The notes: generated by a model not told the origin, from the sequence alone. A DNA stretch of 57,215 bases from Furfurilactobacillus rossiae DSM 15814 (GCF_000428925.1 NZ_AUAW01000008.1:1-57215), one strand, 5' to 3'. Counted from the stretch's first letter, positions 27,664 to 36,997 are shown. Program-made: numbers and translations.

Positions 27664-28701
27664 CTACGTGAGTGGTCGGTTTTTGGCAAACATGCTCAGA
27701 GAGTCGCGTTCATGAAGTGTACTGTCGATCATCGTTAGTGGTTCAACGGTCTGGCCTGCCAGCTGACGGAGAACGTTTGTCGCGACCCGCTGCCCCATCG
27801 CTCGTGGCCGTTGTTGAATTGTGGTAATGCCGGGTTGCATCAGCTGTGACAATGACCAATCATCATAGGCCACTAGCCCCACCTGATCAGGAATTTTAAT
27901 CTGATTCTCCGCCAACACTGTCATCACTTGGAGTAGTAAGTGACCCTGAAGCACGTACAAAGCTGTGTGACCAGCACGGTTTTTCAGAGTCGTATGAAGT
28001 TGTTGATACAACTTCGTGTTTGGGGTCTCTGGCTGAACAATGAGTGTTTGCAGCGGTTGGATAAACGTCTGTCGCTCGCAAAGGTCAGTAACTGCCCGAT
28101 AACGCTCATCACGAGCTGTGTTATCACCCAATGGCGGCGTCACAACAACTAGTTGATCGTAACCGTGGCCGGCAACCGCCCTCGCCAGCTGAACCGAATA
28201 ACGATAATTATCCGTTGTGACTTGAGGCCAGTCTGTTCCTCGCAATTGACGATCGACGAGGTCAACGACTGGTAATGATTGTTGTAAAAATGCGTAATGC
28301 GCAGCTGTAGCACTGACAGGCTGCAAAATAATCCCGTCAACTTGTAGTGCCAGTAGACGCTGCAACTGCTGGCGCTCTGTATCGAGATTGTTATCGGCAT
28401 TCATCAAAACGATTTGATAGCCCGCTGCCGCTAAAACTTGATCCGCGCCCTTAAATAAAAGTGACGAGAATAAGTTTTCAACATCGGCGACGACCATCCC
28501 AATCAGATGACTGGACTGCCGCTTGAGCGATTGTGCTTGACGGTTCAAACGGAAGCCAGTCGCGCCAATCACCTGTTGAATGCGTGTCCGTGTGTCCGCA
28601 GACATTTTTTCGTAATGCCCGTTTAGATAACGTGATACCGTGGCGTTTGAAACGTTGGCCTGGGCCGCGATGTCATTAATTGTAAGTGGCTTTTTCGTCA
28701 T
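27664..28701 (-). CDS. LacI/GalR family regulator (hexuronate/gluconate-type operon)
   Basis: A 345-residue regulator. The HTH is LTINDIAAQANVSNATVSRYL at about residues 6-26; the sugar-binding domain runs from about 62 to the end (LIGMVVADVENLFSSLLFKGAD). It is the last gene of an SDR, 2-hydroxyacid dehydrogenase, regulator operon, with only 12 bp to the preceding stop. Its form resembles KdgR-like regulators found with keto-deoxy-sugar genes. A likely operator with core AAACGTTT lies at 30461-30475 in front of the operon, which suggests autoregulation. Confidence 0.88.
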   Translation of the reverse strand: MTKKPLTINDIAAQANVSNATVSRYLNGHYEKMSADTRTRIQQVIGATGFRLNRQAQSLKRQSSHLIGMVVADVENLFSSLLFKGADQVLAAAGYQIVLMNADNNLDTERQQLQRLLALQVDGIILQPVSATAAHYAFLQQSLPVVDLVDRQLRGTDWPQVTTDNYRYSVQLARAVAGHGYDQLVVVTPPLGDNTARDERYRAVTDLCERQTFIQPLQTLIVQPETPNTKLYQQLHTTLKNRAGHTALYVLQGHLLLQVMTVLAENQIKIPDQVGLVAYDDWSLSQLMQPGITTIQQRPRAMGQRVATNVLRQLAGQTVEPLTMIDSTLHERDSLSMFAKNRPLT

Positions 28702-28713
28702 TTCAGGTGCTCC

Positions 28714-29655
28714 TCACTGTAACGTGTTAACCGCCCATTGTGGTTGCTTACCGTTCAACACACGAACCACTTCACTAGCAGCACCAATCGCCATGCGGTT
28801 CATAGACTCTGTTGTGTTTGAAGCAATGTGTGGTGTCAGCAAGATATTATCAAATTGATACAATGGACTAGATAACGGCAATGGCTCCTCGTCAAAAACG
28901 TCGAGAGCAGCCGCACGTAACCGTTTGGAATCTAAGGCATCGATCAGCGCTGTTTCATCAACCAATGCGCCACGGCCTAAGTTGATTAAGGCGGACCCAG
29001 GTTTCATCTTAGCAAACGCCTCGCGGTTCATGATTTTGCGTGTATCAGACGTCACAGCCGCATGTAAAGTCACGATATCAGATTTTTGCAATAGTTCATC
29101 AAAGTTGACTTGCTTAGCAAACATTGTTTTACGTGGGTGCGGATTGGTATACAAAATTGTCATCCCCAAAGCACTCGCCTTTTGTGCCACGAGCTGACCG
29201 ATCCGACCAAATCCAAATATTCCCAGTGTCTTGCCTTCCAAGTCAAAGCCACGGTGCGTTTGCGGATAATTAAAGTCGCCATGGCGCATATGTTGAGAAT
29301 CCTGAAACAGGTTCTTCGATACGGCCAAAATATCCGCTAAGGTTGTTTCGGCCACCGTCGATGCGTTCGCTTGCGGCGTAATAGTGACATATACACCATG
29401 CTTTGTAGCTACCTGCGGATCAATATTGTCGTAACCAACGCCATGTCGCGCGATTACTTTAAGGTTTGGCAATGCTGGATATAAGTCCTCTGTAAATGGA
29501 TCAAGCATATAAACGATGCCGTCAACACGATCACCTAATTGACGTAACGTGTCTGCATGTTCGTTTGGCACCTCAATGAGGCTCATCCCATGCTCAGTTA
29601 AATAATCCTTGCCGGACTGCTGCCAATTTTCCGGTACAACAACTTGTTTTGTCAT
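28714..29655 (-). CDS. D-2-hydroxyacid dehydrogenase (phosphoglycerate dehydrogenase-like)
   Basis: A 313-residue NAD-dependent dehydrogenase of the D-isomer 2-hydroxyacid family. The Rossmann motif GFGRIGQLVAQKASALG is near residue 145; the catalytic Arg/Glu/His regions appear as NLGRGALVDE, DVFDEEPLP and LLTPHIAS. The start at 29655 follows AGGAAG with 13 bp to the upstream stop; a longer reading from 29733 runs back into the SDR gene. Together with the SDR it could handle a keto- or hydroxy-acid derived from gluconate, uronate or similar sugars; the substrate is inferred from context only. Confidence 0.87.
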   Translation of the reverse strand: MTKQVVVPENWQQSGKDYLTEHGMSLIEVPNEHADTLRQLGDRVDGIVYMLDPFTEDLYPALPNLKVIARHGVGYDNIDPQVATKHGVYVTITPQANASTVAETTLADILAVSKNLFQDSQHMRHGDFNYPQTHRGFDLEGKTLGIFGFGRIGQLVAQKASALGMTILYTNPHPRKTMFAKQVNFDELLQKSDIVTLHAAVTSDTRKIMNREAFAKMKPGSALINLGRGALVDETALIDALDSKRLRAAALDVFDEEPLPLSSPLYQFDNILLTPHIASNTTESMNRMAIGAASEVVRVLNGKQPQWAVNTLQ

Positions 29656-29668
29656 AAAGTCTTCCTTT

Positions 29669-30442
29669 CTATCGCAAGAGATACCCACCGTCGACTGGAA
29701 TCGTCGCACCAGTAATGTAGTTAGATGCTTCACTGGCGAGAAACACGATGGTTCCCATTAACTCCCGCGGATCCGCCCAGTGACCAGCTGGAATGTGCGC
29801 TAAAATTTCTGTGTTCCGTTCTGGGTCGTCCTGTAGTGCTTTCGTCATTGGCGTATCGATGTAGCCAGGGGCAATGGCATTAACCTGAATGTTATCGGGT
29901 GCGAGCGCATCGGCATACGCCTTGGTCAAACCAACAACACCGTGTTTGCTAGCGGTATACGGAAAAATAAACTTACCCGCTCTAAACGATTGCATAGATG
30001 CGACGTTAATAATCTTGCCATGATGTTGCGGGGCCATCTGTTTAGCCGCCGCGTGTGACAAGTAATAGAGAGCGTTTAAGTTCACATCAATCACGGCGCG
30101 CCAATCTTCGTCCGTGAATTTGTCCCAGGTAGCACGTCGCTGTAGGCCAGCATTATTAATCAAAATGTCGAATTGACCAAACGTAGATTGAACAGCGTCC
30201 ATGATTCGTTGCGGGGCATCAGTCTCAGTAATATCACACTGAATGAACGCAATATCCGCCTGATTATCAGTGGCAAAATTTTTAAGTTCTGGCCAGCCCT
30301 TTTGTGAGCGGCTAACAACCAGTACCTTGGCACCAGACTTGAGTAACGCTTGCGTATAAAATGCGCCTAGTCCTGAAGCACCACCAGTCACGATTGCCAC
30401 CTTATCATCGAGTCGAAACCAACTGCTATCAAAAGTTTTCAT
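29669..30442 (-). CDS. Short-chain dehydrogenase (gluconate 5-dehydrogenase / KduD-like)
   Basis: A 257-residue SDR. The cofactor motif TGGASGLG lies at about residues 19-26, then NNAG, the catalytic Ser in NVASMQS, and the YTASK motif (Tyr-Lys) at about 163. The C-terminus YITGATIPVDGGYLLR is typical of KduD/gluconate 5-dehydrogenases. It is the first gene of a three-gene operon with a dehydrogenase and a LacI regulator. An operator-like palindrome lies just upstream of its ribosome binding site (AAGGAG). The likely role is oxidation-reduction of a keto sugar acid. Confidence 0.88.
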   Translation of the reverse strand: MKTFDSSWFRLDDKVAIVTGGASGLGAFYTQALLKSGAKVLVVSRSQKGWPELKNFATDNQADIAFIQCDITETDAPQRIMDAVQSTFGQFDILINNAGLQRRATWDKFTDEDWRAVIDVNLNALYYLSHAAAKQMAPQHHGKIINVASMQSFRAGKFIFPYTASKHGVVGLTKAYADALAPDNIQVNAIAPGYIDTPMTKALQDDPERNTEILAHIPAGHWADPRELMGTIVFLASEASNYITGATIPVDGGYLLR

Positions 30443-30460
30443 GAAGAAATCTCCTTTTTA

Positions 30461-30475
30461 GGTAAACGTTTAACC
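30461..30475. promoter_or_regulatory. LacI-type operator for the SDR operon
   Basis: GGTAAACGTTTAACC, with core AAACGTTT, lies 18-33 bases upstream of the SDR start, directly before the ribosome binding site. The downstream LacI gene in the same operon is the likely ligand-dependent repressor. Confidence 0.65.
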
Positions 30476-30552
30476 TAGCTTTACAAAGGTCAATATAGCT
30501 GTTTATCTTCAGTGTGTCAATTAAGTGGTGATGCCAGCTTTGCACGATAAAA

Positions 30553-30580
30553 AATGCCACACCAGCGTTGATGTGACATT
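30553..30580 (-). terminator. Terminator downstream of element B copy 2
   Basis: AATG-CACA and TGTG-CATT (each with one bulge) pair across 30553-30580, with a T run on the minus strand. It would stop minus-strand transcripts coming from the MDR gene through element B. Confidence 0.7.
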
Positions 30581-30634
30581 CTCTTCGTCTATTCTTCAGA
30601 TATGTGTTTTGCAAACGAATTAAACTGTCGTTTC

Positions 30635-30801
30635 GTCAGGCTGAAACGCCGTTCCATGGGACCGGTCTCAGCCCGAAGTACACGGTCTTCGCCCTCGACT
30701 TGAAGTCGCAAAACCATCGTCTTCAAGCTCGTCCTGTAATACTAAATGGTCAAGACCATACCATTAAGTATTACCTTCACGGAACTCTGTTTCTGCCTGA
30801 C
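30635..30801. ncRNA. Structured element family B, copy 2
   Basis: This is homologous to 8865-9030, in the same orientation. It shares AAACGCCGTTCCATG and GGAACTNTGTTT, but the closing stem is GTCAGGC/GCCTGAC (30635-30641/30795-30801) instead of CTGGCCT/AGGCCAG. The internal hairpins are CTTGAAG/CTTCAAG (30699-30705/30721-30727) and TAATACT/AGTATTA (30737-30743/30767-30773). Every one of these stems differs from copy 1 by paired changes, which is covariation and points to a selected RNA (or single-strand DNA) fold. It lies in the 3' region of the minus-strand MDR gene. Confidence 0.72.
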
Positions 30802-30939
30802 TACACTACATTTACGCAGGAATGTATCTTGAAAATATCGCTATAACTTTTAACACATCATATAAGACAAAGAAGGCAACACACTGACCTTTCTAATCAA
30901 ATATCAAGTAAATAGCACTATTGCTAACCATTCAAAAAA

Positions 30940-31890
30940 CTAATTCATCGTATAAACAACGCGTTTTGTGACATCATTCCAATTGGTTTCATTTAACTCT
31001 GTTAATGGCATCGTCGTCGAAGCAATCTTGAATTGACCAACGCTGATTAACTGCGCCAATTCGGGCAGTTCCGCTAAATATTGTCTAGCATTAATGCTAC
31101 CTTGACCACTACCAACTAAATTCAAGTTTACGGATCTGAGTGCTGCACTTGGGAGCACCATATCGGCGCCGCTCATACTGCCAATTTCAATCCATAGCAA
31201 TTGTTGACTGTGGTTCTGGCGAGCTGGTAACATCACTTTCATCGCTGTGGATGCTGCGGTGCCCCATAAGTAATCCAACACAACATCCACGTCGGCAGCT
31301 GCTGTAAACGCAACTCTTAATGATTCCTGATCATCTCGAAGCGAAATCGTCTGTGTTGCGCCTAGTTCAGATAATGCTGCCAGTTTTGTTTGATTACGGC
31401 CCACACCAATAACTTCGCTGGCACCAAGATAATGACTAATTTGAACGGCCATCTGACCAGCTGCTCCGGTTGCGCCTAAAACCATGACTTTCTTGCCCGT
31501 CAACTCTCCCACACGAACCTTAATTGACATCCAAGCGGACATTGCTGGATTCATTCCCGCGGCAACTCTTGCTGCATCAATACCATTGTCCAAGGGAATA
31601 AAACGGTGGTGATCAATCACCGCTTGCTCGGCCAGCGCGCCATATTTGGCATTTGACGTGATAAAGTAACCTGTCTGGCCCGCCTCCGTTTGCCCAACAC
31701 CATCTAGTCCTGGTACAAATGGTAATTCGCCAGTGCTTGTGTAATGTGTGCCATTTGCTTGTGAGCGTACACGGGGATACACTGCGGCAGCCAGCACATG
31801 AACCGTCTGCTCGTTTGCGGCTGGCTTCGGCGTCTCGATTACACTAACTTTTGGTGCCTCTTTAAAATCATTTACAACTGCTGCTTTCAT
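30940..31890 (-). CDS. MDR-family quinone oxidoreductase-like protein
   Basis: A 316-residue zinc-independent medium-chain dehydrogenase/reductase. N-terminal GroES-like part (MKAAVVNDFKEAPKVSVIETPKP), then a Rossmann motif VMVLGATGAAGQMAVQ near residue 152 for NADPH. It lacks the zinc-binding Cys cluster, which fits quinone reductases (QOR). It is divergent from a MarR regulator with twin palindromes between them. That arrangement suggests induction by a phenolic or quinone compound, which is inference from family habit. Confidence 0.88.
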   Translation of the reverse strand: MKAAVVNDFKEAPKVSVIETPKPAANEQTVHVLAAAVYPRVRSQANGTHYTSTGELPFVPGLDGVGQTEAGQTGYFITSNAKYGALAEQAVIDHHRFIPLDNGIDAARVAAGMNPAMSAWMSIKVRVGELTGKKVMVLGATGAAGQMAVQISHYLGASEVIGVGRNQTKLAALSELGATQTISLRDDQESLRVAFTAAADVDVVLDYLWGTAASTAMKVMLPARQNHSQQLLWIEIGSMSGADMVLPSAALRSVNLNLVGSGQGSINARQYLAELPELAQLISVGQFKIASTTMPLTELNETNWNDVTKRVVYTMN

Positions 31891-31919
31891 ATTATTGCCA
31901 ACTTTCTTTTTGATTATTA

Positions 31920-31983
31920 ATTACCAGTAATTTATAATTGAGTATAACCATTTGATATTAAAATACAATAGATTACCGGTAAT
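31920..31983. promoter_or_regulatory. Twin MarR-type operators
   Basis: ATTACCAGTAAT at 31920-31931 and ATTACCGGTAAT at 31972-31983 are palindromes with centres 52 bp apart, each followed by TTTAT. One lies near each divergent start, so the MarR protein probably represses both genes. Confidence 0.75.
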
Positions 31984-32002
31984 TTATTTTAGGAGACATT
32001 GC

Positions 32003-32500
32003 ATGACTAACTCGCAAATGCAGCAAATATACCAATCTATCCACGATTTAAATGATGTTCACGAAGACTTTAAAAAAGCTTTTTGGCAAACATCAATTGA
32101 TCATTTTCAAAATCAACTGACTGATCAAGTTGCTACTAAACTTCGTAAAATGCAGATGACGCACTCGGAAATGCAGATTCTCAGTTTCGTAACAGAAGCG
32201 CCTGAACGAACACTGGCTTATCAAGATTTGGTCGGCAAAGTTCCCTTCTCACAAGGAATGCTTTCACGCTACGTTAAAAAGCTGGCGTCAGCAGAACTAT
32301 TGACGCGTTTTCACCAAGCGGATAATAAAAAGGCCGTTTACGTTTCCGTAACCGACCTTGGACAACTGATTGCTAAACTGCACGCCGACATGCACCAAAC
32401 GGAGCGTGACCTTTACGCTAACGCGCTGGCACCCTTCGATGACACGCAAATGCAAAACGCCGTGGACGTCATGCACGCACTAGCAACAATCAAACTTTAA
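32003..32500 (+). CDS. MarR family transcriptional regulator
   Basis: A 165-residue winged-helix regulator. The DNA-binding part spans about residues 65-120 (MQILSFVTEAPERTLAYQDL, then FSQGMLSRYVKKLASAELL, then a wing with KKAVYVSVTDLG). The start at 32003 follows AGGAG; the earlier ATG at 31952 lies in the operator region. It is divergent from the MDR oxidoreductase, its probable target. Its stop overlaps the stop of the convergent gene on the other strand by three bases, so no terminator separates them. Confidence 0.9.
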   Translation: MTNSQMQQIYQSIHDLNDVHEDFKKAFWQTSIDHFQNQLTDQVATKLRKMQMTHSEMQILSFVTEAPERTLAYQDLVGKVPFSQGMLSRYVKKLASAELLTRFHQADNKKAVYVSVTDLGQLIAKLHADMHQTERDLYANALAPFDDTQMQNAVDVMHALATIKL

Positions 32501-32856
32501 TTCTCATACAGTCGTGACATTTTCTGCGTCAACTCATCCGGAACATAGTTCACCACATGATCAAACTTCAGTGACGGCACACTTTCATCAATACAGTCCT
32601 CCCAGTATGCGACATGCCGTTTGTCCAGCTCACTCTCAGAATCCTCAACCGGCCTTGGATTATCACCCTGAATAGAATACCAGCACAGATACAGATCATT
32701 GCCAATCATTGTCGAAAAGACTGATTCTACTAACATTTTTTCTGCGGGTAAGGTTGCCAAGAACGCTTGCCGATTATCTGCCAGAAATTTCAACCATTCC
32801 TGGGCTTCTGCGTGTTTATCTGACTTGACCCTGAAACCTTCCAGTTCTGTCTTCAT
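32497..32856 (-). CDS. Conserved hypothetical protein (DUF6176-like)
   Basis: A 119-residue soluble acidic protein. The segment FRVKSDKHAEAQEWLKFLADNRQAFLATLPAEKML and the later LYLCWYSIQG suggest a small alpha/beta dimer fold of the DUF6176 kind, but I hold this lightly. Start at 32856 follows AAAGGAG. Function unknown; such proteins occur singly in Bacilli. It is convergent with the MarR gene and sits 27 bp downstream of an HTH protein gene that reads the same way, so the two could share a transcript. Confidence 0.65.
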   Translation of the reverse strand: MKTELEGFRVKSDKHAEAQEWLKFLADNRQAFLATLPAEKMLVESVFSTMIGNDLYLCWYSIQGDNPRPVEDSESELDKRHVAYWEDCIDESVPSLKFDHVVNYVPDELTQKMSRLYEN

Positions 32857-32883
32857 TGTTATTTCTCCTTTAATTTTCGATGT

Positions 32884-33594
32884 CTAAATATAAAATCCTT
32901 TTATTGTAATCAGGTAAAAACCCATTTTCTGAATAACATACCAGACATACTCTTCTTTCACTAAGCCATTGTCCTTCACATATATTGCTTCTGGTTCATA
33001 ACGCGCGTTTTGACAGAGAAAATGGAACTCCATTCGTTTAAAACCTATTTCCATACAGTATTCTTTGAGTGTTTTTACTACACGGCTTATATTATCTTTA
33101 ACTTGGAATTGCTTCACTTTCGACGAATTAACCATAAAATCAAAATTTATAGCATTAAATTGTAATCCTTGAACTCCACATTCAACCATGAAGTTTCCAT
33201 CAAAAGCTATGTTCCTGTTGTTATTGTTTCTATATTCTAAGCTAACTTTTCTGTTTGAACTATAGATTTGATAGAAGAAGAACCGACTCCCTCCGTTCAT
33301 TTGCAATAAATTATTCAGTCTCTCCCGTCTGCTATGTGAAAAAGCATATATTTTTTCACATACTGATTCTTTTTGATACTCATTTAGCCCGTTTGTCCAC
33401 ATATCAAACATTTGTTTACCAGGCACGTGCAAAATGCTCAAGCCCTTCATGATTGCTACACTCGTAGATAACCTTGGAGCGACTTTATTATATTGAAAAT
33501 TTGTGATTGTTCTTCTAGTGAGACCGGATACTTTTGCCAGTCTACTGATACTAATGTCATTGCTACTCATAATCGAAACTAATGTACTTTCCAT
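32884..33594 (-). CDS. Orphan HTH-domain protein of unknown function
   Basis: A 236-residue protein with an N-terminal XRE/Cro-like helix-turn-helix at about residues 8-40 (DISISRLAKVSGLTRRTITNFQ). The rest (about 70-236) is rich in Asn, Phe, Tyr and Lys and matches nothing I know. Start at 33594 is chosen for the upstream GGAG. Its DNA is clearly more AT-rich than its neighbours and its codon use differs, which fits recent acquisition from a mobile element. No phage or plasmid genes are next to it. Confidence 0.6.
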   Translation of the reverse strand: MESTLVSIMSSNDISISRLAKVSGLTRRTITNFQYNKVAPRLSTSVAIMKGLSILHVPGKQMFDMWTNGLNEYQKESVCEKIYAFSHSRRERLNNLLQMNGGSRFFFYQIYSSNRKVSLEYRNNNNRNIAFDGNFMVECGVQGLQFNAINFDFMVNSSKVKQFQVKDNISRVVKTLKEYCMEIGFKRMEFHFLCQNARYEPEAIYVKDNGLVKEEYVWYVIQKMGFYLITIKGFYI

Positions 33595-33860
33595 TTTTTC
33601 ATCACTCCATGTGCAATCCAACTAATTTACCTTGTTTCCATATGTTTCATTTTATAGTGCAACGCCGGCAAAAGTCAGATGGTAATTCACATTATTTCAC
33701 TTCATAAAAAAAACAACATAACGCCCTTTGGTGGCACGTTTTCGGTAAAAAAACTTTTTAACCAATACAATATTTTCTTATTATTAACATAATCAATTCC
33801 AGAAAAAAGAACTCTAAAATATCCAATTTTACCTTCATCAAGTAAAAAATATGTACAACA

Positions 33861-33893
33861 AAAGACCAGCATCTTAATAAGATACTGGCCTTT
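33861..33893 (-). terminator. Terminator of clpL
   Basis: AAAG-CCAG-ATCTT pairs with AGAT-CTGG-CTTT across 33861-33893, shortly after the clpL stop on the minus strand. Confidence 0.8.
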
Positions 33894-33909
33894 GTTATGT
33901 GGTCAAACA

Positions 33910-36036
33910 CTATTCGGTAACGCTGTCTTTGTCCAAATCCTTGATCTTGATTTCCCCATCAACCAAATCTGCTTCCAGATGTTTGGCATCCAAGTGATCC
34001 AAGTAAAAGTCAGTGACACGGTCACGAATTTGTTGTTCAATAACCCGACGTAATGGACGTGCGCCCATCGCTTCATCGTACCCTTGATCGATTAACCAAG
34101 CTTTGGCATCATCCGTTACCTTCAAGGTAATTTGCTTCTTAGCCAACGTTTGGTTAACGTCATCGATCATCAGGTCCACAATTTGACCTAAGTCATCTTT
34201 AGTTAGATGACTGAATTCGACGATTCCGTTGAACCGGTTCAAAAATTCTGGACGGAAGTACGGTGCCAACTTGTCCATCAAGCTCTTGTTCTGATTCTCA
34301 TCGGTACTCAAGCTTTCGTTGCCAAAGCCGGCGTTAGATGTGGCAATGATAATGGTGTTCTTAAAGTCGACCACGTTTCCTTGACCGTCTGTCAAACGGC
34401 CATCATCCATGACTTGCAGTAACAGGGTTAACACTTGTGGGTTAGCCTTTTCAATTTCATCAAGTAACACGATGGAGTATGGGTTACGACGAACTTTTTC
34501 CGTCAACGTGTTGGCGTTGTCTTCATAACCAACGTAACCAGCAGTCGTCCCAATTAATTTGGAAACAGCGGTGGTATCCGTATATTCACTCATGTCCAAA
34601 CGGATAATCGCATTCTTGTTACCAAACATGTCGAGCGCGAGTTGCTTAGCCAATTCCGTCTTTCCGACACCGGTTGGGCCGACAAACAAGAAGCTCCCAA
34701 TTGGACGATTGCCTTCGTCAAAGCCGGCACGGTTACGACGGATTGCCCGAGCAACCATGTCAACCGCTTCATCCTGACCGATAACCTTACCCTTAAGGCG
34801 TTTGTTAATGGTCTTCAACCGTTCAATATCGCTGGCGCCCATTTGTGAAACCGGAATTCCAGTCAACCGTTCAACAGCGGCGGCGACATCATTGACAGTT
34901 GCGACTGGGCGTTCTTCGTGACCGCCATCTTTCAACTGTTTGGTTAACGCATCGACTTTGGCTTTTGCCTTACCAGCGGCTTCAAAGTCTTCCTTATCAG
35001 CGGCAGCCTGTTTGTCTTGTTCAGCCTGCTTCAATTGTGCTTCCAAACTAACTTTGTCAGTAACTGGATGTTGTGCAGCCAAGTGTGCAGCTGTCATGTC
35101 CAGCAAGTCAATCGCCTTGTCAGGCAACGAGCGTTGTGGAATGTACTGAACCGCGTAATCAACAGCGGCTTTCAGAACCTCGTCAGGCAAGTCAACGTTG
35201 TGGTGATCCTGATACAACTTGCGAATCCCTTTCAGAATCGCCACGGTATCTTCTGCACTAGGCGCATTAACCGTAACATCGTTGAATCGGCGAGCAAGCG
35301 CTGCGTTCTTCATGATGGTGTTTCTATATTCGTCTTGTGTAGTTGCACCAATGACCGTCAATTCACCACGGCTCAGTGCTGGCTTGATGATGTCGGCCAT
35401 GCCTTTGCCACCATCTTCACCACCAGTTGAACCAGTGCCTAAAATCTGGTGAATTTCGTCGAAGAATAGGATGACATTGCCAGCTTTTTTAACTTCTTTG
35501 ATCAGGTTTTGAATATTTTCTTCGAAGCTACCACGATATTGTGTACCTGCTTCTAATGAAGATAGATCAATTGACCAAATCTGCTTGTCCTTGATGGCTG
35601 CTGGCACATCGCCATTCACAATTGCTTGTGCCAGTCCTTCAACGACGGCCGTTTTACCAACCCCAGCATCTCCAACAAGAATAGGATTGTTCTTAGTACG
35701 ACGGCTTAAAATTTCGGCTGTTTCCTGAATTTCCTTATTCCGGCCAATCACCGGGTCCAGCTTGCCGTCGCGAGCTTCCTGAGTTAAGTTACGACCCAGT
35801 TTTTCCAGAATGCCTTGCTTCTTTCCGCTTTGAGCCGCCTGTTTGCTACGCCCTTGTTCAGACGCTGCCAAACGACCATTTTTTCGGTATTCTGCAAATT
35901 CTTCCGGTGTCATCTCGCGACCATTAACTAGATAACGTGATTCTGAGTTAATCCCGTTCATGTTACCCATTAATTGATTAAAAATATCGTCCATGTTGTT
36001 GCCAAACGGATCGTTAGAAAAGTTTTGTTGTGCCAT
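33910..36036 (-). CDS. ClpL-type Clp ATPase chaperone
   Basis: A 708-residue HSP100 protein with two AAA+ modules: Walker A1 GDAGVGKT at about 122-129 and Walker A2 GPTGVGKT near 435. In place of the usual Clp N-domain it has a short Asn/Met/Gly-rich N-terminus (about 1-75). A UVR-like coiled region ([17 protein letters not shown]) lies near 350. This is the architecture of ClpL, a stress disaggregase of lactic acid bacteria that works without ClpP. It follows a small HTH gene (50 bp gap) with three operator-like palindromes upstream; no CtsR box was noticed. Confidence 0.92.
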   Translation of the reverse strand: MAQQNFSNDPFGNNMDDIFNQLMGNMNGINSESRYLVNGREMTPEEFAEYRKNGRLAASEQGRSKQAAQSGKKQGILEKLGRNLTQEARDGKLDPVIGRNKEIQETAEILSRRTKNNPILVGDAGVGKTAVVEGLAQAIVNGDVPAAIKDKQIWSIDLSSLEAGTQYRGSFEENIQNLIKEVKKAGNVILFFDEIHQILGTGSTGGEDGGKGMADIIKPALSRGELTVIGATTQDEYRNTIMKNAALARRFNDVTVNAPSAEDTVAILKGIRKLYQDHHNVDLPDEVLKAAVDYAVQYIPQRSLPDKAIDLLDMTAAHLAAQHPVTDKVSLEAQLKQAEQDKQAAADKEDFEAAGKAKAKVDALTKQLKDGGHEERPVATVNDVAAAVERLTGIPVSQMGASDIERLKTINKRLKGKVIGQDEAVDMVARAIRRNRAGFDEGNRPIGSFLFVGPTGVGKTELAKQLALDMFGNKNAIIRLDMSEYTDTTAVSKLIGTTAGYVGYEDNANTLTEKVRRNPYSIVLLDEIEKANPQVLTLLLQVMDDGRLTDGQGNVVDFKNTIIIATSNAGFGNESLSTDENQNKSLMDKLAPYFRPEFLNRFNGIVEFSHLTKDDLGQIVDLMIDDVNQTLAKKQITLKVTDDAKAWLIDQGYDEAMGARPLRRVIEQQIRDRVTDFYLDHLDAKHLEADLVDGEIKIKDLDKDSVTE

Positions 36037-36086
36037 ATTTAATTTCCTCCTCTGTACTAATGCTTCAGTTCAAAGCTCTTTAAAGG

Positions 36087-36308
36087 TTAGTTCATATAAT
36101 GTGACTCCAGATCCCTTAGGATTTCCCACATTTGAACGTGCTGTGCACGCGCCAATGCATCTAGATCCCTAATATTCAACGGGGTCGCATCTGTTTGTCG
36201 TTTATTAAACGACTTGTGTAAGGTGGTATACCCGTAGCCACTACGCTTAGCCACCTCATAGATGGTCAAGTCATGCTCGACCAAATACGTCTTCACATCA
36301 ATTTTCAT
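36087..36308 (-). CDS. Small HTH protein upstream of clpL
   Basis: A 73-residue protein that is almost only a Cro/C1-type helix-turn-helix: KTYLVEHDLTIYEVAKRSGY followed by GYTTLHKSFN and a C-terminal helical dimer-like segment (ALARAQHVQMWEILRDLE). Start at 36308 follows GGGAGG. It lies immediately upstream of clpL and behind three phased palindromes, so it is a good candidate for the operon's own repressor. No ligand domain is present. Confidence 0.8.
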   Translation of the reverse strand: MKIDVKTYLVEHDLTIYEVAKRSGYGYTTLHKSFNKRQTDATPLNIRDLDALARAQHVQMWEILRDLESHYMN

Positions 36309-36339
36309 GACATTCTCGGTAACCTCCCTTCGATAAATA

Positions 36340-36389
36340 CTATATCACATCTGTGAATGTAGCACAAGTGTAAATGTACCACAAATGTG
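36340..36389. promoter_or_regulatory. Promoter with three 17-bp-phased palindromic operators (HTH-clpL)
   Basis: CACATCTGTG (36346-36355), CACAAGTGTA (36363-36372) and CACAAATGTG (36380-36389) have centres exactly 17 bp apart, joined by AATGTA-like linkers. On the minus strand TTGTGC, a 17-bp spacer and TATAGT (ending at 36340) form the promoter. The first palindrome lies between -35 and -10, the second overlaps -35 and the third is just upstream. Confidence 0.75.
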
Positions 36390-36485
36390 AATTATTTTAG
36401 GCATAAAAATTGAGCTATTCATCATTTCTTGATAACGTTAAATCAACGCAAAACCTTATTGCTTTCATAAGAAAGGAGCTTGCTT

Positions 36486-36743
36486 ATGCTTGGATGGTTA
36501 TGGTCGCTTATTGTTGGTGGAATAATCGGTGTTGTTGCTGGGATGATCACAAATCGTGATTTGCCAGCCGGAATCATTGGTAACATTATTGCCGGTCTGG
36601 TCGGAGCGTGGCTGGGTCAAATGATCTTCGGTCACTGGGGCCCAATGCTTGCTGGCATGGCAGTCTTCCCGTCCATTATTGGAGCGGTAATTCTGGTGTT
36701 GATTGTTTCAGCAATTTTCGGTATGCGTAAACGTAAAGAATGA
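36486..36743 (+). CDS. GlsB/YeaQ/YmgE family small membrane protein
   Basis: An 85-residue protein made of three hydrophobic, Gly-rich helices, with the family pattern GGIIGVVAGMITNRDLPAGI followed by GLVGAWLGQMIFGHWGP, and a basic tail (MRKRKE). The family (transglycosylase-associated protein, GlsB) is stress-induced in Gram-positives; the biochemical role is unknown. ATG at 36486 is preceded by AAGGAG; the TTG at 36480 lies too close to it. It forms a single-gene unit with its own terminator, divergent from the HTH-clpL operon. Confidence 0.88.
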   Translation: MLGWLWSLIVGGIIGVVAGMITNRDLPAGIIGNIIAGLVGAWLGQMIFGHWGPMLAGMAVFPSIIGAVILVLIVSAIFGMRKRKE

Positions 36744-36751
36744 GGTTTCAT

Positions 36752-36786
36752 AGAAAAAAGCCATCCCCTCTGGATGGCTTTTTCTA
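36752..36786 (+). terminator. Terminator of the GlsB-like gene
   Basis: AGAAAAA-GCCATCC pairs with GGATGGC-TTTTTCT across 36752-36786, ending in T's. Confidence 0.9.
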
Positions 36787-36864
36787 TGATTTACCTTTCG
36801 AGGAATGGAAGTATATTTCCATGTTTGCTAATTCTTGATTTTGGAAGGGTACTTCCATTTTGTC

Positions 36865-36880
36865 TGTTTCACGTGAAACG
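36865..36880. other. parS-like chromosome partition site
   Basis: TGTTTCACGTGAAACG matches the Firmicute parS consensus TGTTNCACGTGAAACA in all but the last base. It lies in an intergenic gap. ParB/Spo0J would load here. Confidence 0.75.
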
Positions 36881-36997
36881 TCCGGTACCAGCCTCAAAAC
36901 TGTAAAATCCCGATTCTCGCATTATTTATGAAATTGACGCACAATAACCACAAGCAATGGTGTAACAATATCAAGCAACTAGAAAGGAGCATATTTA

